Origin: Metabacillus schmidteae
Lineage (GTDB): Bacteria > Bacillota > Bacilli > Bacillales > Bacillaceae
Assembly (NCBI RefSeq): GCF_903166545.1
Contig: NZ_CAESCH010000001.1
Coordinates: 1 to 64,000, forward strand
Direction: 5' to 3'
DNA: 64,000 bases
Shown: one piece after another, positions 8,098 through 22,579 of the stretch
Position numbering within the stretch: position 1 is the stretch's first letter
Layout of the letters: every line of letters begins with the position of its first letter
Notes under the pieces: generated by a model
What the model was told of the DNA's origin: nothing
Database searches by the model: none
What the model saw: the letters and a program-made list of their open reading frames with translations, nothing else
Position numbers and translations under genes: made by a program

Positions 8098-8271
8098 GTA
8101 CGGTCACTTCCTCTCCTTAGTAACATTGTTACCGGATTATCAGTGTCCATACGTGGAAAAACTCGTCAATATTAGACATTGTGGAATTTATTTTTCGTTT
8201 TTCAATTATTCACGTTCATCACCCGCATATGTACCTACATTCCCTATTCTAGTAAGAGAAAAACCACTTAT

Positions 8272-8502
8272 TTAGAATAGTGATGGAAGTTGCTGTGACC
8301 ATAATAAATAATCAAGGAAAAAATTACTTACCATAGATCCAATGGCGATGGTTAACAATATTAGAAGTACTCTTGCTTGAATCACTTTGCCCGCTTTTAT
8401 CCATTTATCAATATTTAGTGCTTGCAAGGCCCACCACGTTACAATGATGAAGGCAAGGTGCACAATCATACTGATTAAGGCCAGTTGTCCATAATCGGGC
8501 AT
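8272..8502 (-). CDS. ywzB: DUF1146 family membrane protein (YwzB)
   Basis: A 76-aa protein with two transmembrane helices (about 12-28 and 44-66). The central motif WWALQALNIDKWIK is typical of DUF1146. It sits between atpC and ywmB, as in B. subtilis. The ribosome site GGAGGGGTGAAG is strong. Function is unknown; conserved linkage with the ATP synthase operon is the only hint. Confidence 0.85.
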   Translation of the reverse strand: MPDYGQLALISMIVHLAFIIVTWWALQALNIDKWIKAGKVIQARVLLILLTIAIGSMVSNFFLDYLLWSQQLPSLF

Positions 8503-8893
8503 ACTTCACCCCTCCACTTATCCTCAGAGCTTCCGAGAATAACGCAATTTAAAAGACACACAGCAATTTCAATCTTACCTGATTTAATCCAAAAAACAAC
8601 CTCATATTTTCCTATTTAGTCATGTAAATATTTCCGTGTCGCAAGCCTCGTAATTCTTCGGTATATACCCTTGACTATTATATAAGGAAATTCTTGTAAC
8701 ATGATTGATTTTTGTTTTTTACAAAAATTTAATGAATAGTGTCTTTGTTTTTACAAATCACACATATTATCTATTTTACTACGTGTTGAGACCCACTATA
8801 TTCCTCATTTATGAAATAATTGTTACAAATTTTAAATAGTGAAATGTATGATATACTTCTTTAGGAAATTGCATAAAAAAAAGGGGGATTTAG
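8503..8893. other. Intergenic region before the 165-aa gene
   Basis: These 391 A/T-rich bases lie between divergent genes. A possible SigA promoter for the gene at 8894 is TTACAA (8823-8828) and TATGAT (8847-8852) with an 18-base spacer. I see no repeat, terminator or small gene. Confidence 0.4.
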
Positions 8894-9391
8894 ATGCAAC
8901 TTAATTTTGATCAACATGATGATGCAACATTGGAATATGCAAAGCAACTACCTTCTTTTGATAATATTTACGCTGCTCAGGCGTTTTATTACGAATTTCG
9001 ACAAGAATATATACACCTTTTAATGGAAATTGCGAGTGAATACCAAGTCATACTTGATTATTCAAAGGAAAGTCTTAACTCACTAGAAACGTTATATTTT
9101 TCATTATTCAAGAATAATAGTTTCTTTGATTTACAGGTGACGATCGAAGAATTTGAGACAAGCATGAGCATATATGTTTGTGATGTATTAATAAAACATC
9201 ATTCTGACACGTCAGAGTGGCTTGTAGAGTCTTATGCTTATAGTGATGATAAATATGTAATGGGGATTCGATACGGCCGATATCACCTATATTTCCAGAA
9301 CTTATTTGAGCAGTTCTATTTAATGAATAAAGATGGAAGCAAACATGAATTATTAAGACGTTATGAGCGAATGGAAAAACGCTGTAAGTAA
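8894..9391 (+). CDS. Uncharacterised 165-aa cytoplasmic protein
   Basis: I do not recognise this protein. It is acidic at the N-terminus and rich in Tyr, Phe and Glu. It is predicted to be mainly helical in the first half (AQAFYYEFRQEYIHLLMEIAS) and beta/alpha in the second, with a basic tail (RRYERMEKRCK). There is no signal peptide or membrane segment. It has a good ribosome site (AAGGGGGAT) and ordinary codon use, and is the only plus-strand gene between ywzB and atpC. It shares the bidirectional terminator at 9471 with atpC. It could be a lineage-specific regulator, but nothing proves it. Confidence 0.7.
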   Translation: MQLNFDQHDDATLEYAKQLPSFDNIYAAQAFYYEFRQEYIHLLMEIASEYQVILDYSKESLNSLETLYFSLFKNNSFFDLQVTIEEFETSMSIYVCDVLIKHHSDTSEWLVESYAYSDDKYVMGIRYGRYHLYFQNLFEQFYLMNKDGSKHELLRRYERMEKRCK

Positions 9392-9470
9392 AAAGTGTTT
9401 TCATACTTTGTTAAAACAGCTTATAAATCATGAACTAAATCAACTATTATAAAAAATATATAAATAAAAA

Positions 9471-9492
9471 GGATGGTGATTAAACACCATCC
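9471..9492. terminator. Bidirectional terminator after atpC
   Basis: GGATGGTG (9471-9478) pairs with CACCATCC (9485-9492) around a six-base loop, with an A-run on the left and T-run on the right. It serves the atp operon on the minus strand and the 165-aa gene on the plus strand. Confidence 0.95.
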
Positions 9493-9500
9493 TTTTTTTG

Positions 9501-9908
<408 letters not shown>

Positions 9909-9921
9909 CTAGGTCCCGAAA

Positions 9922-11355
<1,434 letters not shown>

Positions 11356-11360
11356 CTATG

Positions 11361-11486
11361 AAATGCGGAAGCGCCTCGTTCAGGCCCGACAAGCATAAGA
11401 CGATCATGAATAGAAGGCGCACTTTGCCTTCAATTCATGATTGGCTTATGACCTCGAGGGCCTAGGCGCTGTAGCTAGACACCGAA
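11361..11486. repeat. Dispersed hairpin repeat inside the atp operon (copy 1)
   Basis: Between atpG and atpD lies a palindrome-rich element: outer arms AAGCGCCT and AGGCGCT, inner arms around AGCATAAG and CTTATG, and a central AAGGC/GCCTT stem. A second, diverged copy with the same right end (TTCGAGGGGCTAGGTGCTG) lies at 57953-58070. From memory, elements with GCGCCT ends and CTCGAGGGGCTAGGCGCTG are widely dispersed in Bacillus genomes. The RNA would fold into a large stem-loop within the atp messenger. Confidence 0.75.
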
Positions 11487-11523
11487 ACCAGTTACGATGT
11501 CAATTTATTAAATAGTATTTTTC

Positions 11524-12387
<864 letters not shown>

Positions 12388-12456
12388 TCACCACCTTTTT
12401 TTAAAAATCAACTAAAAAGGGTAGACCTCAAAACGTGTGAGGTCATACCTTATCTA

Positions 12457-15056
<2,600 letters not shown>

Positions 15057-15084
15057 TCACTCCCTTCAAGAGTTCCATGATGGG

Positions 15085-15232
15085 TAAGTAGTTCACGGCT
15101 TCCGATGAACGTCGTATTTCTGCGTCAGCTCCTTCGTCAGCATCCTCACGTACGGACGTACGCTGCGGTGCTTCCTCAGTCGCTTCCTTGATCTACTCGT
15201 TCCTCGAAACCCTCTTATTTTGTACATAGTTT
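15085..15232. repeat. Dispersed GC-rich repeat between atpE and atpF
   Basis: A segment with internal symmetry around CGTACGGACGTACG and related half-units (CTGCGTCAGCTCCTTCG and CTTCCTCAGTCGCTTCC) fills the atpE-atpF spacer. It is much more GC-rich than the rest of the gap. It has no reading frame with a ribosome site. I judge it a dispersed intergenic element of Bacillaceae, from memory of similar sequences; no second copy is seen in this window. Confidence 0.6.
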
Positions 15233-15330
15233 TACAGAAAACTAATTAATGACTAATATTTGCGCATAAAGCAATGGCGAAGGTTCGCTTTGAATGATCT
15301 TCGCCATATGAAAACATGTTTATTATCGAA

Positions 15331-15558
<228 letters not shown>

Positions 15559-15619
15559 TTAAATGTATGAAAAATAGTATTCCTTTTGTTTTAGTTCAAG
15601 TGAACTGAACATATATTGA

Positions 15620-16375
<756 letters not shown>

Positions 16376-16744
16376 CTAAGCGCGTGAATGTTGAATAACA
16401 TAATCTATCATAATAACGACATACATCGTCATTAATCCAATAATGACACTAATTAAATCTAAATAATCAGGAAACTTCAGTGCGAAAAATACAGCTACCC
16501 CGGCGGCTGCCATTCTAGACGTCGTTCCTAATGAACCTGCTTTCCGCCCTTCATCTAATGCGCGTCCAAACTGCTTGTGCTTTCTGACCATAATCCACAG
16601 ATTGTAAAGTGTTATGCATGTCCCAAGAAGCAATCCCAGAAATACTGACTGATACTCTGTAAAGCCCCACCCTAAAACGTATAAGGCAAGCAGATAAAAT
16701 ATGTACTTTCTATATCTTTGAAACATCAGTTGCATATCAGACAT
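16376..16744 (-). CDS. atpI: ATP synthase subunit I
   Basis: A 122-aa four-helix membrane protein of the AtpI/UncI family, thought to help assemble the c-ring or to handle magnesium or calcium. Hydrophobic segments are at about 12-30, 32-52, 75-93 and 96-116. It sits in its usual place directly upstream of atpB. The last residues (MIDYVIQHSRA) end 12 bases before atpB begins its GTG/TTG region. Confidence 0.9.
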   Translation of the reverse strand: MSDMQLMFQRYRKYIFYLLALYVLGWGFTEYQSVFLGLLLGTCITLYNLWIMVRKHKQFGRALDEGRKAGSLGTTSRMAAAGVAVFFALKFPDYLDLISVIIGLMTMYVVIMIDYVIQHSRA

Positions 16745-16751
16745 GAAATAG

Positions 16752-16973
16752 TTAATCTCCTGAGAAATAGTGGTGGACTAATTTCAGCATGGCGTAAACT
16801 CCAGCAGCTAGTCCTAGCAGAAGGCCTAAGATCAAAAACAGAGGCTCTGTTTTTACGTAACTGTCAATCCATTTCCCAGCAAAAACACCTATTAAAATAG
16901 AGCCAACTAATTGGGAAAGGATAGCTGACATGAGGCCCATCGCATGAAGTGGATGGCGTTTTTTTTGTCGCAT
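16752..16973 (-). CDS. atpZ: AtpZ/AtpI family protein
   Basis: A 73-aa two-helix protein (residues 12-35 and 44-65) with a basic N-terminus (MRQKKRHP). AtpZ is the small partner of AtpI, first gene of the atp operon in many alkaliphilic and other bacilli, and has been linked with divalent-cation movement or c-ring assembly. It has an AAAGGA ribosome site and lies eight bases before atpI. Confidence 0.85.
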   Translation of the reverse strand: MRQKKRHPLHAMGLMSAILSQLVGSILIGVFAGKWIDSYVKTEPLFLILGLLLGLAAGVYAMLKLVHHYFSGD

Positions 16974-17067
16974 TTTATAAATCCTTTATCTTGATTTATG
17001 AACGGATTTAGGGGGTGAAACATGGGATTTTTATGATTTTGTAAACCTTATCATCATACCCTCGTAT

Positions 17068-17096
17068 AGCATACAATAGCGTATAAATGATGTCAA
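17068..17096 (-). promoter_or_regulatory. SigA promoter of the atp operon
   Basis: On the minus strand TTGACA (17091-17096) and TATGCT (17068-17073) are separated by 17 bases, about 95 bases upstream of atpZ. Upstream of it, TTCACA/CTCACA motifs at 17116, 17135 and 17146 may be part of a regulatory site. Confidence 0.75.
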
Positions 17097-17192
17097 TCTG
17101 TTTAAAGTTAAAATGTTCACAATCCACTCAAATCCTCACAATTCGTTCACATTTAAACGCTTACTCACTCTTGACTTATTATATAAACTTAA

Positions 17193-19415
17193 TTATTCAC
17201 CAAGTAAAATATCTGATTCCAAATAATTTTCTTGTCCACCTTTCTTTGCAAATATAATCGCTTTGTAATCTCCCAGAGGTACCTTTATATCTTCTGCTTT
17301 TATTTCTCCGCCAATTAATCCCCGCGGCGCTTTCTGAAACCAATCCAGGAAGCCAACAAATCGTAATGAATCCCGTTCATACAAAGCAATTCCAGCTTCA
17401 TCTGCCCCACCTGGTAAATACATTTGATAAGCGAAAACATTAGGTTTGTCACCGTAAGTAAATTCAAAGCCCATAATTCTAGGATAGTTCGGCTCGTCTA
17501 TAACATAGGCATAAGGAATTTCATGTGTATGCTCATTCTGATGGATTGTGAGCCATCCTTCATATATCCCTTGTTTCATTTGATTCGGTGTAATATCAAC
17601 ACCAACTTCAACCTGCTTCTTTTCTCCCGGCTTAATCGTAACCTTTTCAGGCAGCACCCATCTGATGCCGGGTTTATTTTTAGGTGTTTGAAATATAACT
17701 GTTTTTTCTACCTTAGATTGGTTATCTATAATAACCTTTTCTGTTTTTTTCGTTCTAGGATGGTTTGTATCAAATTGACCGAATGAAAGAGCACCGGGAT
17801 AGATGAGCACCTCGGCTTCAATCGCTTGTTTGACATTTATTCTTCCGGCCCCTTGTTGATTTGGGGCTAATTTTCCACCTTTATTATCTAGTAATGTTGT
17901 CGCTGTGTTCATGAGAGACGCTTTTATTTGTGCCGGTGTCCAATCCGGATGGGCTTGTTTAATAAGTGCGCAGGCTCCTGCGACATGTGGTGCAGCCATG
18001 CTTGTTCCATGTAATGATAAATAACCATCGGGCACTGTGCTATCAATTGCTACTCCCGGTGCAACAACATCCGGTTTTATCGCCCATGTCGTTGTGACAG
18101 GTCCTCTTGAACTGAAATCTGCCAGCTTATCTTCCTCTTTTTTATAGATTGTTCTAATTGAAGGATTTTGTTTAATTCGTTTTTTTATAGCCAAACCATC
18201 TTCCTTCGAAATGGAGGCAGCTGCAAAATCTAACGGAATTTCGAGTGAACCTGCAAAGTTTCCTTTCATATTATTAAAAATGAGAGCAGCCTTTGCACCA
18301 TGCTTTTTTGCGTTTAACACTTTTTCTGTAAAAGGAATTTTCCCTCTTTCAATAAGAGCTATTTTCCCTTTTATCGATTCATTGAAGTCTTCTTCACGAC
18401 CTAAGCCAACATACTCGATTTCATCTAAAGATTTTAATTCCCATGGTTTTGCCCCCTGCAATGAGTGAATGGGAATCTCTTTTTTTAACCCGGCTACAGA
18501 TAAATAAGGCAGATAAATAGGTGGTGAAGATGCTCCTACTGTTATTGCCATGGAAGATGTTCCCGGAGATCCAACTGTCCAAAATTCAGGACCTGAATTC
18601 CCACTTGAGGTGACAGCCACAATCCCCGCTTCAACTGCCCGGTTAAGTGCCAGGCTTGTTGGCCAATCCGGTCCGTTCACATTATTTCCTAATGACAAAT
18701 TAATAATATCGACTTTATCTTTTATCGCACGATCAATGGCTGCGATTACTTGATCTGAGGTGCCCATTCCACCTGGACCTAATGCCCGGTAGACATAAAT
18801 TTCAGCTTCCGGTGCCATACCTCTGAGCTTTCCGTTTGCCGCGATAATTCCAGCCACATGTGTACCATGAATCGTTCCCTGTCCTCTTGCATTTGAAGTC
18901 TCCATGGGATCTTCATCTCCATCAATCACATCGTAGCCCCCGGCATAATTGCGGTGTAGATCAGGATGTTCATAATCAATGCCTGTGTCAATAACAGCAA
19001 CCTTGACCCCTTCACCTGTTAAACGGTGATCACCAGAGTCAAACAAGCCGCGCACCTCTTCACCTCCTATAAACGGAACACTTTCATTTATTTGCGAGGC
19101 ATAGGATACGATCGGGCTCGAATGGATCACAGCTTGATTTTCTTTTATCTTGTTTAGCTCTTTAACAGGACCTTCTATTGAAAAACCGTGAAACACATGG
19201 TGATAGGTTTGATAAATGTCGACATATGGATTGTTAGCTACTAATTCATTTATCCTTTCAAACTCTTCTTCTTTTACAATGACCATAATTTTTTGGATTT
19301 CATCCTTATCCACTTCCGGAAGTGGTGGCCGGTTCGGAAACGTGATACCTTGTACAGGTTGACATAATAAGAAACTAACGAAAAGGAGAATGCACATTCT
19401 AAATTTCATTCCCAT
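17193..19415 (-). CDS. Secreted subtilisin-family (S8) serine protease with PA domain
   Basis: A 740-aa exported protease resembling B. subtilis Vpr. It has a signal peptide (about 1-24), an I9-type propeptide (about 43-110), and an S8 catalytic domain. The domain has Asp in VAVIDTGIDYEHPD, His in HGTHVAGIIAANG and Ser in LHGTSMAAPHVAG. A protease-associated insert (about 310-420) lies between His and Ser, and a C-terminal beta-domain (about 560-740) follows. No wall-anchor or S-layer motif is present, so it is probably released. It stands alone between atpZ and upp, a place empty in B. subtilis. The start ATG follows GGAGGTGG. Confidence 0.92.
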   Translation of the reverse strand: MGMKFRMCILLFVSFLLCQPVQGITFPNRPPLPEVDKDEIQKIMVIVKEEEFERINELVANNPYVDIYQTYHHVFHGFSIEGPVKELNKIKENQAVIHSSPIVSYASQINESVPFIGGEEVRGLFDSGDHRLTGEGVKVAVIDTGIDYEHPDLHRNYAGGYDVIDGDEDPMETSNARGQGTIHGTHVAGIIAANGKLRGMAPEAEIYVYRALGPGGMGTSDQVIAAIDRAIKDKVDIINLSLGNNVNGPDWPTSLALNRAVEAGIVAVTSSGNSGPEFWTVGSPGTSSMAITVGASSPPIYLPYLSVAGLKKEIPIHSLQGAKPWELKSLDEIEYVGLGREEDFNESIKGKIALIERGKIPFTEKVLNAKKHGAKAALIFNNMKGNFAGSLEIPLDFAAASISKEDGLAIKKRIKQNPSIRTIYKKEEDKLADFSSRGPVTTTWAIKPDVVAPGVAIDSTVPDGYLSLHGTSMAAPHVAGACALIKQAHPDWTPAQIKASLMNTATTLLDNKGGKLAPNQQGAGRINVKQAIEAEVLIYPGALSFGQFDTNHPRTKKTEKVIIDNQSKVEKTVIFQTPKNKPGIRWVLPEKVTIKPGEKKQVEVGVDITPNQMKQGIYEGWLTIHQNEHTHEIPYAYVIDEPNYPRIMGFEFTYGDKPNVFAYQMYLPGGADEAGIALYERDSLRFVGFLDWFQKAPRGLIGGEIKAEDIKVPLGDYKAIIFAKKGGQENYLESDILLGE

Positions 19416-19468
19416 CTTGTTCCACCTCCATTTTTAGTTTGTTCCTTCTTACCCATAAACATGCAAAA

Positions 19469-19500
19469 AGAGGATTGCCCACATATAGGAGCAATCCTCT
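19469..19500 (-). terminator. upp terminator
   Basis: AGAGGATTGC (19469-19478) pairs perfectly with GCAATCCTCT (19491-19500), preceded by an A-run that becomes a T-run on the minus strand. It lies just after the upp stop. Confidence 0.92.
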
Positions 19501-19507
19501 TTCCACA

Positions 19508-20137
19508 TTATTTTGTTCCGTACAATCTGTCACCAGCGTCACCTAAGCCAGGGACGATATAGCCGTGATCATTTAGTTTTTCATCAAGTGCCGCGATGTA
19601 AATATCAACATCAGGATGTGCTTCCTTTACCACTTCAACACCTTCTGGAGCGGCAATTAAACACATGAATTTAATGTTTTTTGCTCCGCGCTTTTTCAAG
19701 CTATTAATAGCTTCAACAGCTGATCCGCCTGTTGCTAACATTGGATCTACTACGATTAATTCACGTTCCTCTATATCAGAAGGAAGCTTTACGTAGTATT
19801 CAACAGGTTGTAATGTTTCCGGATCACGATATAGCCCAACATGTCCAACTTTAGCAGCCGGGATTAATTTCAAAATTCCGTCTACCATTCCAAGTCCTGC
19901 ACGAAGAATCGGGATGATTCCTAGTTTCTTTCCTGAAAGAACTTTTGATTTCGCTGTTGTAACAGGTGTTTCGACGTTCACCTCTGTTAACGGTAAATCC
20001 CTTGTAATTTCAAATGCCATTAAACTTGCAACTTCATCAACAAGCTCACGAAATTCCTTTGTTCCCGTTTTGGCATCACGAATATATGTAAGTTTATGCT
20101 GAATTAATGGATGATCAAACACGTATACTTTCCCCAT
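19508..20137 (-). CDS. upp: Uracil phosphoribosyltransferase
   Basis: A 209-aa enzyme converting uracil and PRPP to UMP (pyrimidine salvage). The PRPP-binding motif is [12 protein letters not shown] near residues 126-137, the uracil loop is [26 protein letters not shown] at the C-terminus, and PILRAGLGM is conserved. I start it at ATG 20137 (MGKVYVFD), preceded by AAAGGAGATGA; the longer frame begins in the ribosome site region. Length equals B. subtilis Upp. It has its own promoter and terminator, next to glyA as in B. subtilis. Confidence 0.97.
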   Translation of the reverse strand: MGKVYVFDHPLIQHKLTYIRDAKTGTKEFRELVDEVASLMAFEITRDLPLTEVNVETPVTTAKSKVLSGKKLGIIPILRAGLGMVDGILKLIPAAKVGHVGLYRDPETLQPVEYYVKLPSDIEERELIVVDPMLATGGSAVEAINSLKKRGAKNIKFMCLIAAPEGVEVVKEAHPDVDIYIAALDEKLNDHGYIVPGLGDAGDRLYGTK

Positions 20138-20170
20138 CAAATCATCTCCTTTTCTTTGACACTTCAATAG

Positions 20171-20199
20171 ATTTTACAGAAAAACACACACAGTTTCAA
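20171..20199 (-). promoter_or_regulatory. SigA promoter of upp
   Basis: TTGAAA (20194-20199) and TAAAAT (20171-20176) on the minus strand have a 17-base spacer and lie 34 bases upstream of the upp start. Confidence 0.75.
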
Positions 20200-20319
20200 G
20201 TTCATTCAATTTATTTCTACAATTACGTAAAAACATTATCTAATCAAAAGGATATCAGGTGACTCTTGTCGAAATTTTCCTACTATTAAATGATTAATTC
20301 ACGAAGAAGGGCGACTTCT

Positions 20320-22539
20320 ATGACAACACTTCAGAAAAATAGAAAAGCATACATCATCTCCATTATCTGTACTTTCGTACCTACCTTACTGCTATTGCTT
20401 TTTCAAGATCAGTTTGATGCTGTTTATAACCCTGATAATCATTTAGCACTACACACGACTCTAGAGATGTACAGTGTTTTCATTTGCTTTATTATTTTTA
20501 TTTTTGGTTGGAAAGCATTTGGTCATAATCCACCAACAGTCCTCCTATTTATCCCTTTTATTTTTCTGGCGGTTGGATACCTGGACTTTATGCACACATT
20601 GACGTATAAGGGCATGCCTCCATTATTTATAGAAGGATCTATCAAGTTGACAAGTTGGTTCTGGATAGCTGCAAGATTTATAGAATCCTTAAGTTTAATG
20701 ATCATATTATTTTGTGACCAAAAAATGATTATTAGGGTTAAGCGAATTTCGGTTTTAATTGTTACCATACTATTTATCATCTTTATAACTTATATCGTTT
20801 ATACATTCAGTCCAAGTGCTCCCTTTTTAGTTATTGAAGGAAAGGGCCCAACGCCTTTTAAAATGTTCTTAGAATATTGTTTTTGTGGACTGCATTTTGT
20901 TTCACTGGTTTTATTAATCATAAAATTAGCTAAGCAGAAGAATAACTTTTATATTTATCTAATTTTTGCATTTATTCTCTTAATAATAGGCGGTATTCAA
21001 TTTACTCTTTTTAAAAGTATCCATGATCTAGTAAACATTATCGGACATATATATAAGTCTATTGGTTACACCTTTATTTTCATGTCCTTCTTTTATACTA
21101 ACCTACATTTAACATTTATTCACAAGGAAAAAGCTGAAAAAAGCTTAGCGGCTACAAAAGGAATACTAGATTCATTCTTTACACACTCACCTAACAGTAT
21201 CGCCCTTTGTGATAAAAACGGAAAAATTGTAAAGGTAAATGCAGGCTTTGAAAGGCTAACAAATTTTACAAGCAAGGAAGCGGTTGGTAAGCCTTTTGAA
21301 AGTAGTTTACCTAGTAATCAAGAAGAAGTTCGATTATTAATAGAAGGTGTATTAGCTGATAAACATTATATTGATTATAGCTTAGAAACAAATGATCCTG
21401 AGCCCCTCAGGCTACTCATGACCATTTACCCTATATATAATGATGACCATATTCGCTTTGCGGTTATTTCAAGAGACGTTACTCAAGAAAAACTGGCGAA
21501 AGAAAGGATAGAAAGAATCCAAGAAGAAGTAAATGAAACACTCCAAAAACACCAAGGGGTTATTATAAAATACAAAAAGGTTGACGATTATTTTGTCATA
21601 ACTTTATGTAATGGTGAACTGCTAAAGGATATGGGGTTAGCAGATTATGATGTTGTAGGGATAAAATTAAAAGAAAATACCTTTGGAAAAGATGGTGAGA
21701 TTTTTTATAAAAATTTGCAGCAAGCCTGTAAGGGAATTAGCAGGACGTTTGAATATAAAAGAAACGGCGGTACATACGCTGTTACGCTAAAGCCCATTAT
21801 AAAAGATCATCTGGTTACCGAAGTGATCGGCTCATGTATCGATATTACCAAACTGAAGAAAACAGAGGAGTTACTGAGGAAATCAGAAAAACTTGCCGTA
21901 GTTGGAGAACTGGCTGCAGGTATTGCGCATGAAATTAGAAATCCATTAACAACCTTAAAAGGATTTACTCAAATGTTAGGCATGGACGCTTCTGAACGAG
22001 AGAAACCATTCGTAGAGCTTATGCTTTCTGAACTAAATCGAATTGAGCTCATTACAAATGATTTTATGATTCTCGCAAAGCCACAAGCCATTAAGTACCA
22101 ACAACATGATCTAAAGAAAATTGTGGAGCATGTGTTAACAATTATTGAACCTCAAGCAACTTTAAATAATGTGGAAATAGAAAGCTGTTTTACAAGTCAA
22201 CAAGTTATTATCATATGTGATGAAAATCAGTTAAAACAGGTTTTTATTAATATAGTAAAAAATGCATTGGAGTCTATGCCCTATGCAGGGAAGCTTAAAG
22301 TAGTAATGGAACTGACTTCTGACAATTGTGTCTGCATCAAAATTACAGACACCGGCTGTGGTATTCCTGCACATGTCATCGACCGTCTAGGTGAACCGTT
22401 TTATACATTAAAGGAAAAAGGAACTGGGTTAGGGTTAATGGTAAGCTTCCGCATTATCGAGGCTCATCGGGGATCTATAGCGTTTACAAGTAAGGAGAAT
22501 GCAGGAACAACTGCGGAAATTATACTACCTCTGAAATAG
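20320..22539 (+). CDS. MASE3-PAS sensor histidine kinase, sporulation-kinase type
   Basis: A 739-aa membrane kinase. Eight N-terminal hydrophobic segments (about 10-270) form a MASE3 sensor domain (LDFMHTLTYKGMP is its signature). One clear PAS domain (about 285-395) and a second degenerate PAS (about 415-515) follow. HisKA has the phospho-acceptor His in AAGIAHEIRNPLTTLKGF, and the HATPase domain has N (FINIVKNALESMP), G1 (DTGCGIP) and G2 (GTGLGLMVS) boxes. There is no response regulator nearby. The HisKA region is of the KinA/KinE type, so phosphorelay input to Spo0F is a reasonable inference. It lies on the plus strand between minus-strand upp and glyA, an insertion relative to B. subtilis. 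I start it at ATG 20320 with GAAGAAGG. Confidence 0.9.
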   Translation: MTTLQKNRKAYIISIICTFVPTLLLLLFQDQFDAVYNPDNHLALHTTLEMYSVFICFIIFIFGWKAFGHNPPTVLLFIPFIFLAVGYLDFMHTLTYKGMPPLFIEGSIKLTSWFWIAARFIESLSLMIILFCDQKMIIRVKRISVLIVTILFIIFITYIVYTFSPSAPFLVIEGKGPTPFKMFLEYCFCGLHFVSLVLLIIKLAKQKNNFYIYLIFAFILLIIGGIQFTLFKSIHDLVNIIGHIYKSIGYTFIFMSFFYTNLHLTFIHKEKAEKSLAATKGILDSFFTHSPNSIALCDKNGKIVKVNAGFERLTNFTSKEAVGKPFESSLPSNQEEVRLLIEGVLADKHYIDYSLETNDPEPLRLLMTIYPIYNDDHIRFAVISRDVTQEKLAKERIERIQEEVNETLQKHQGVIIKYKKVDDYFVITLCNGELLKDMGLADYDVVGIKLKENTFGKDGEIFYKNLQQACKGISRTFEYKRNGGTYAVTLKPIIKDHLVTEVIGSCIDITKLKKTEELLRKSEKLAVVGELAAGIAHEIRNPLTTLKGFTQMLGMDASEREKPFVELMLSELNRIELITNDFMILAKPQAIKYQQHDLKKIVEHVLTIIEPQATLNNVEIESCFTSQQVIIICDENQLKQVFINIVKNALESMPYAGKLKVVMELTSDNCVCIKITDTGCGIPAHVIDRLGEPFYTLKEKGTGLGLMVSFRIIEAHRGSIAFTSKENAGTTAEIILPLK

Positions 22540-22542
22540 AAA

Positions 22543-22574
22543 AAAGGCCGGCTTCCATTTTGGAATCGGCCTTT
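22543..22574. terminator. Bidirectional terminator, kinase and glyA
   Basis: AAAGGCCG (22543-22550) and CGGCCTTT (22567-22574), with an inner TTCCA/TGGAA stem, are flanked by an A-run and a T-run. The hairpin separates the convergent kinase gene and glyA. Confidence 0.92.
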
Positions 22575-22579
22575 GTTTA

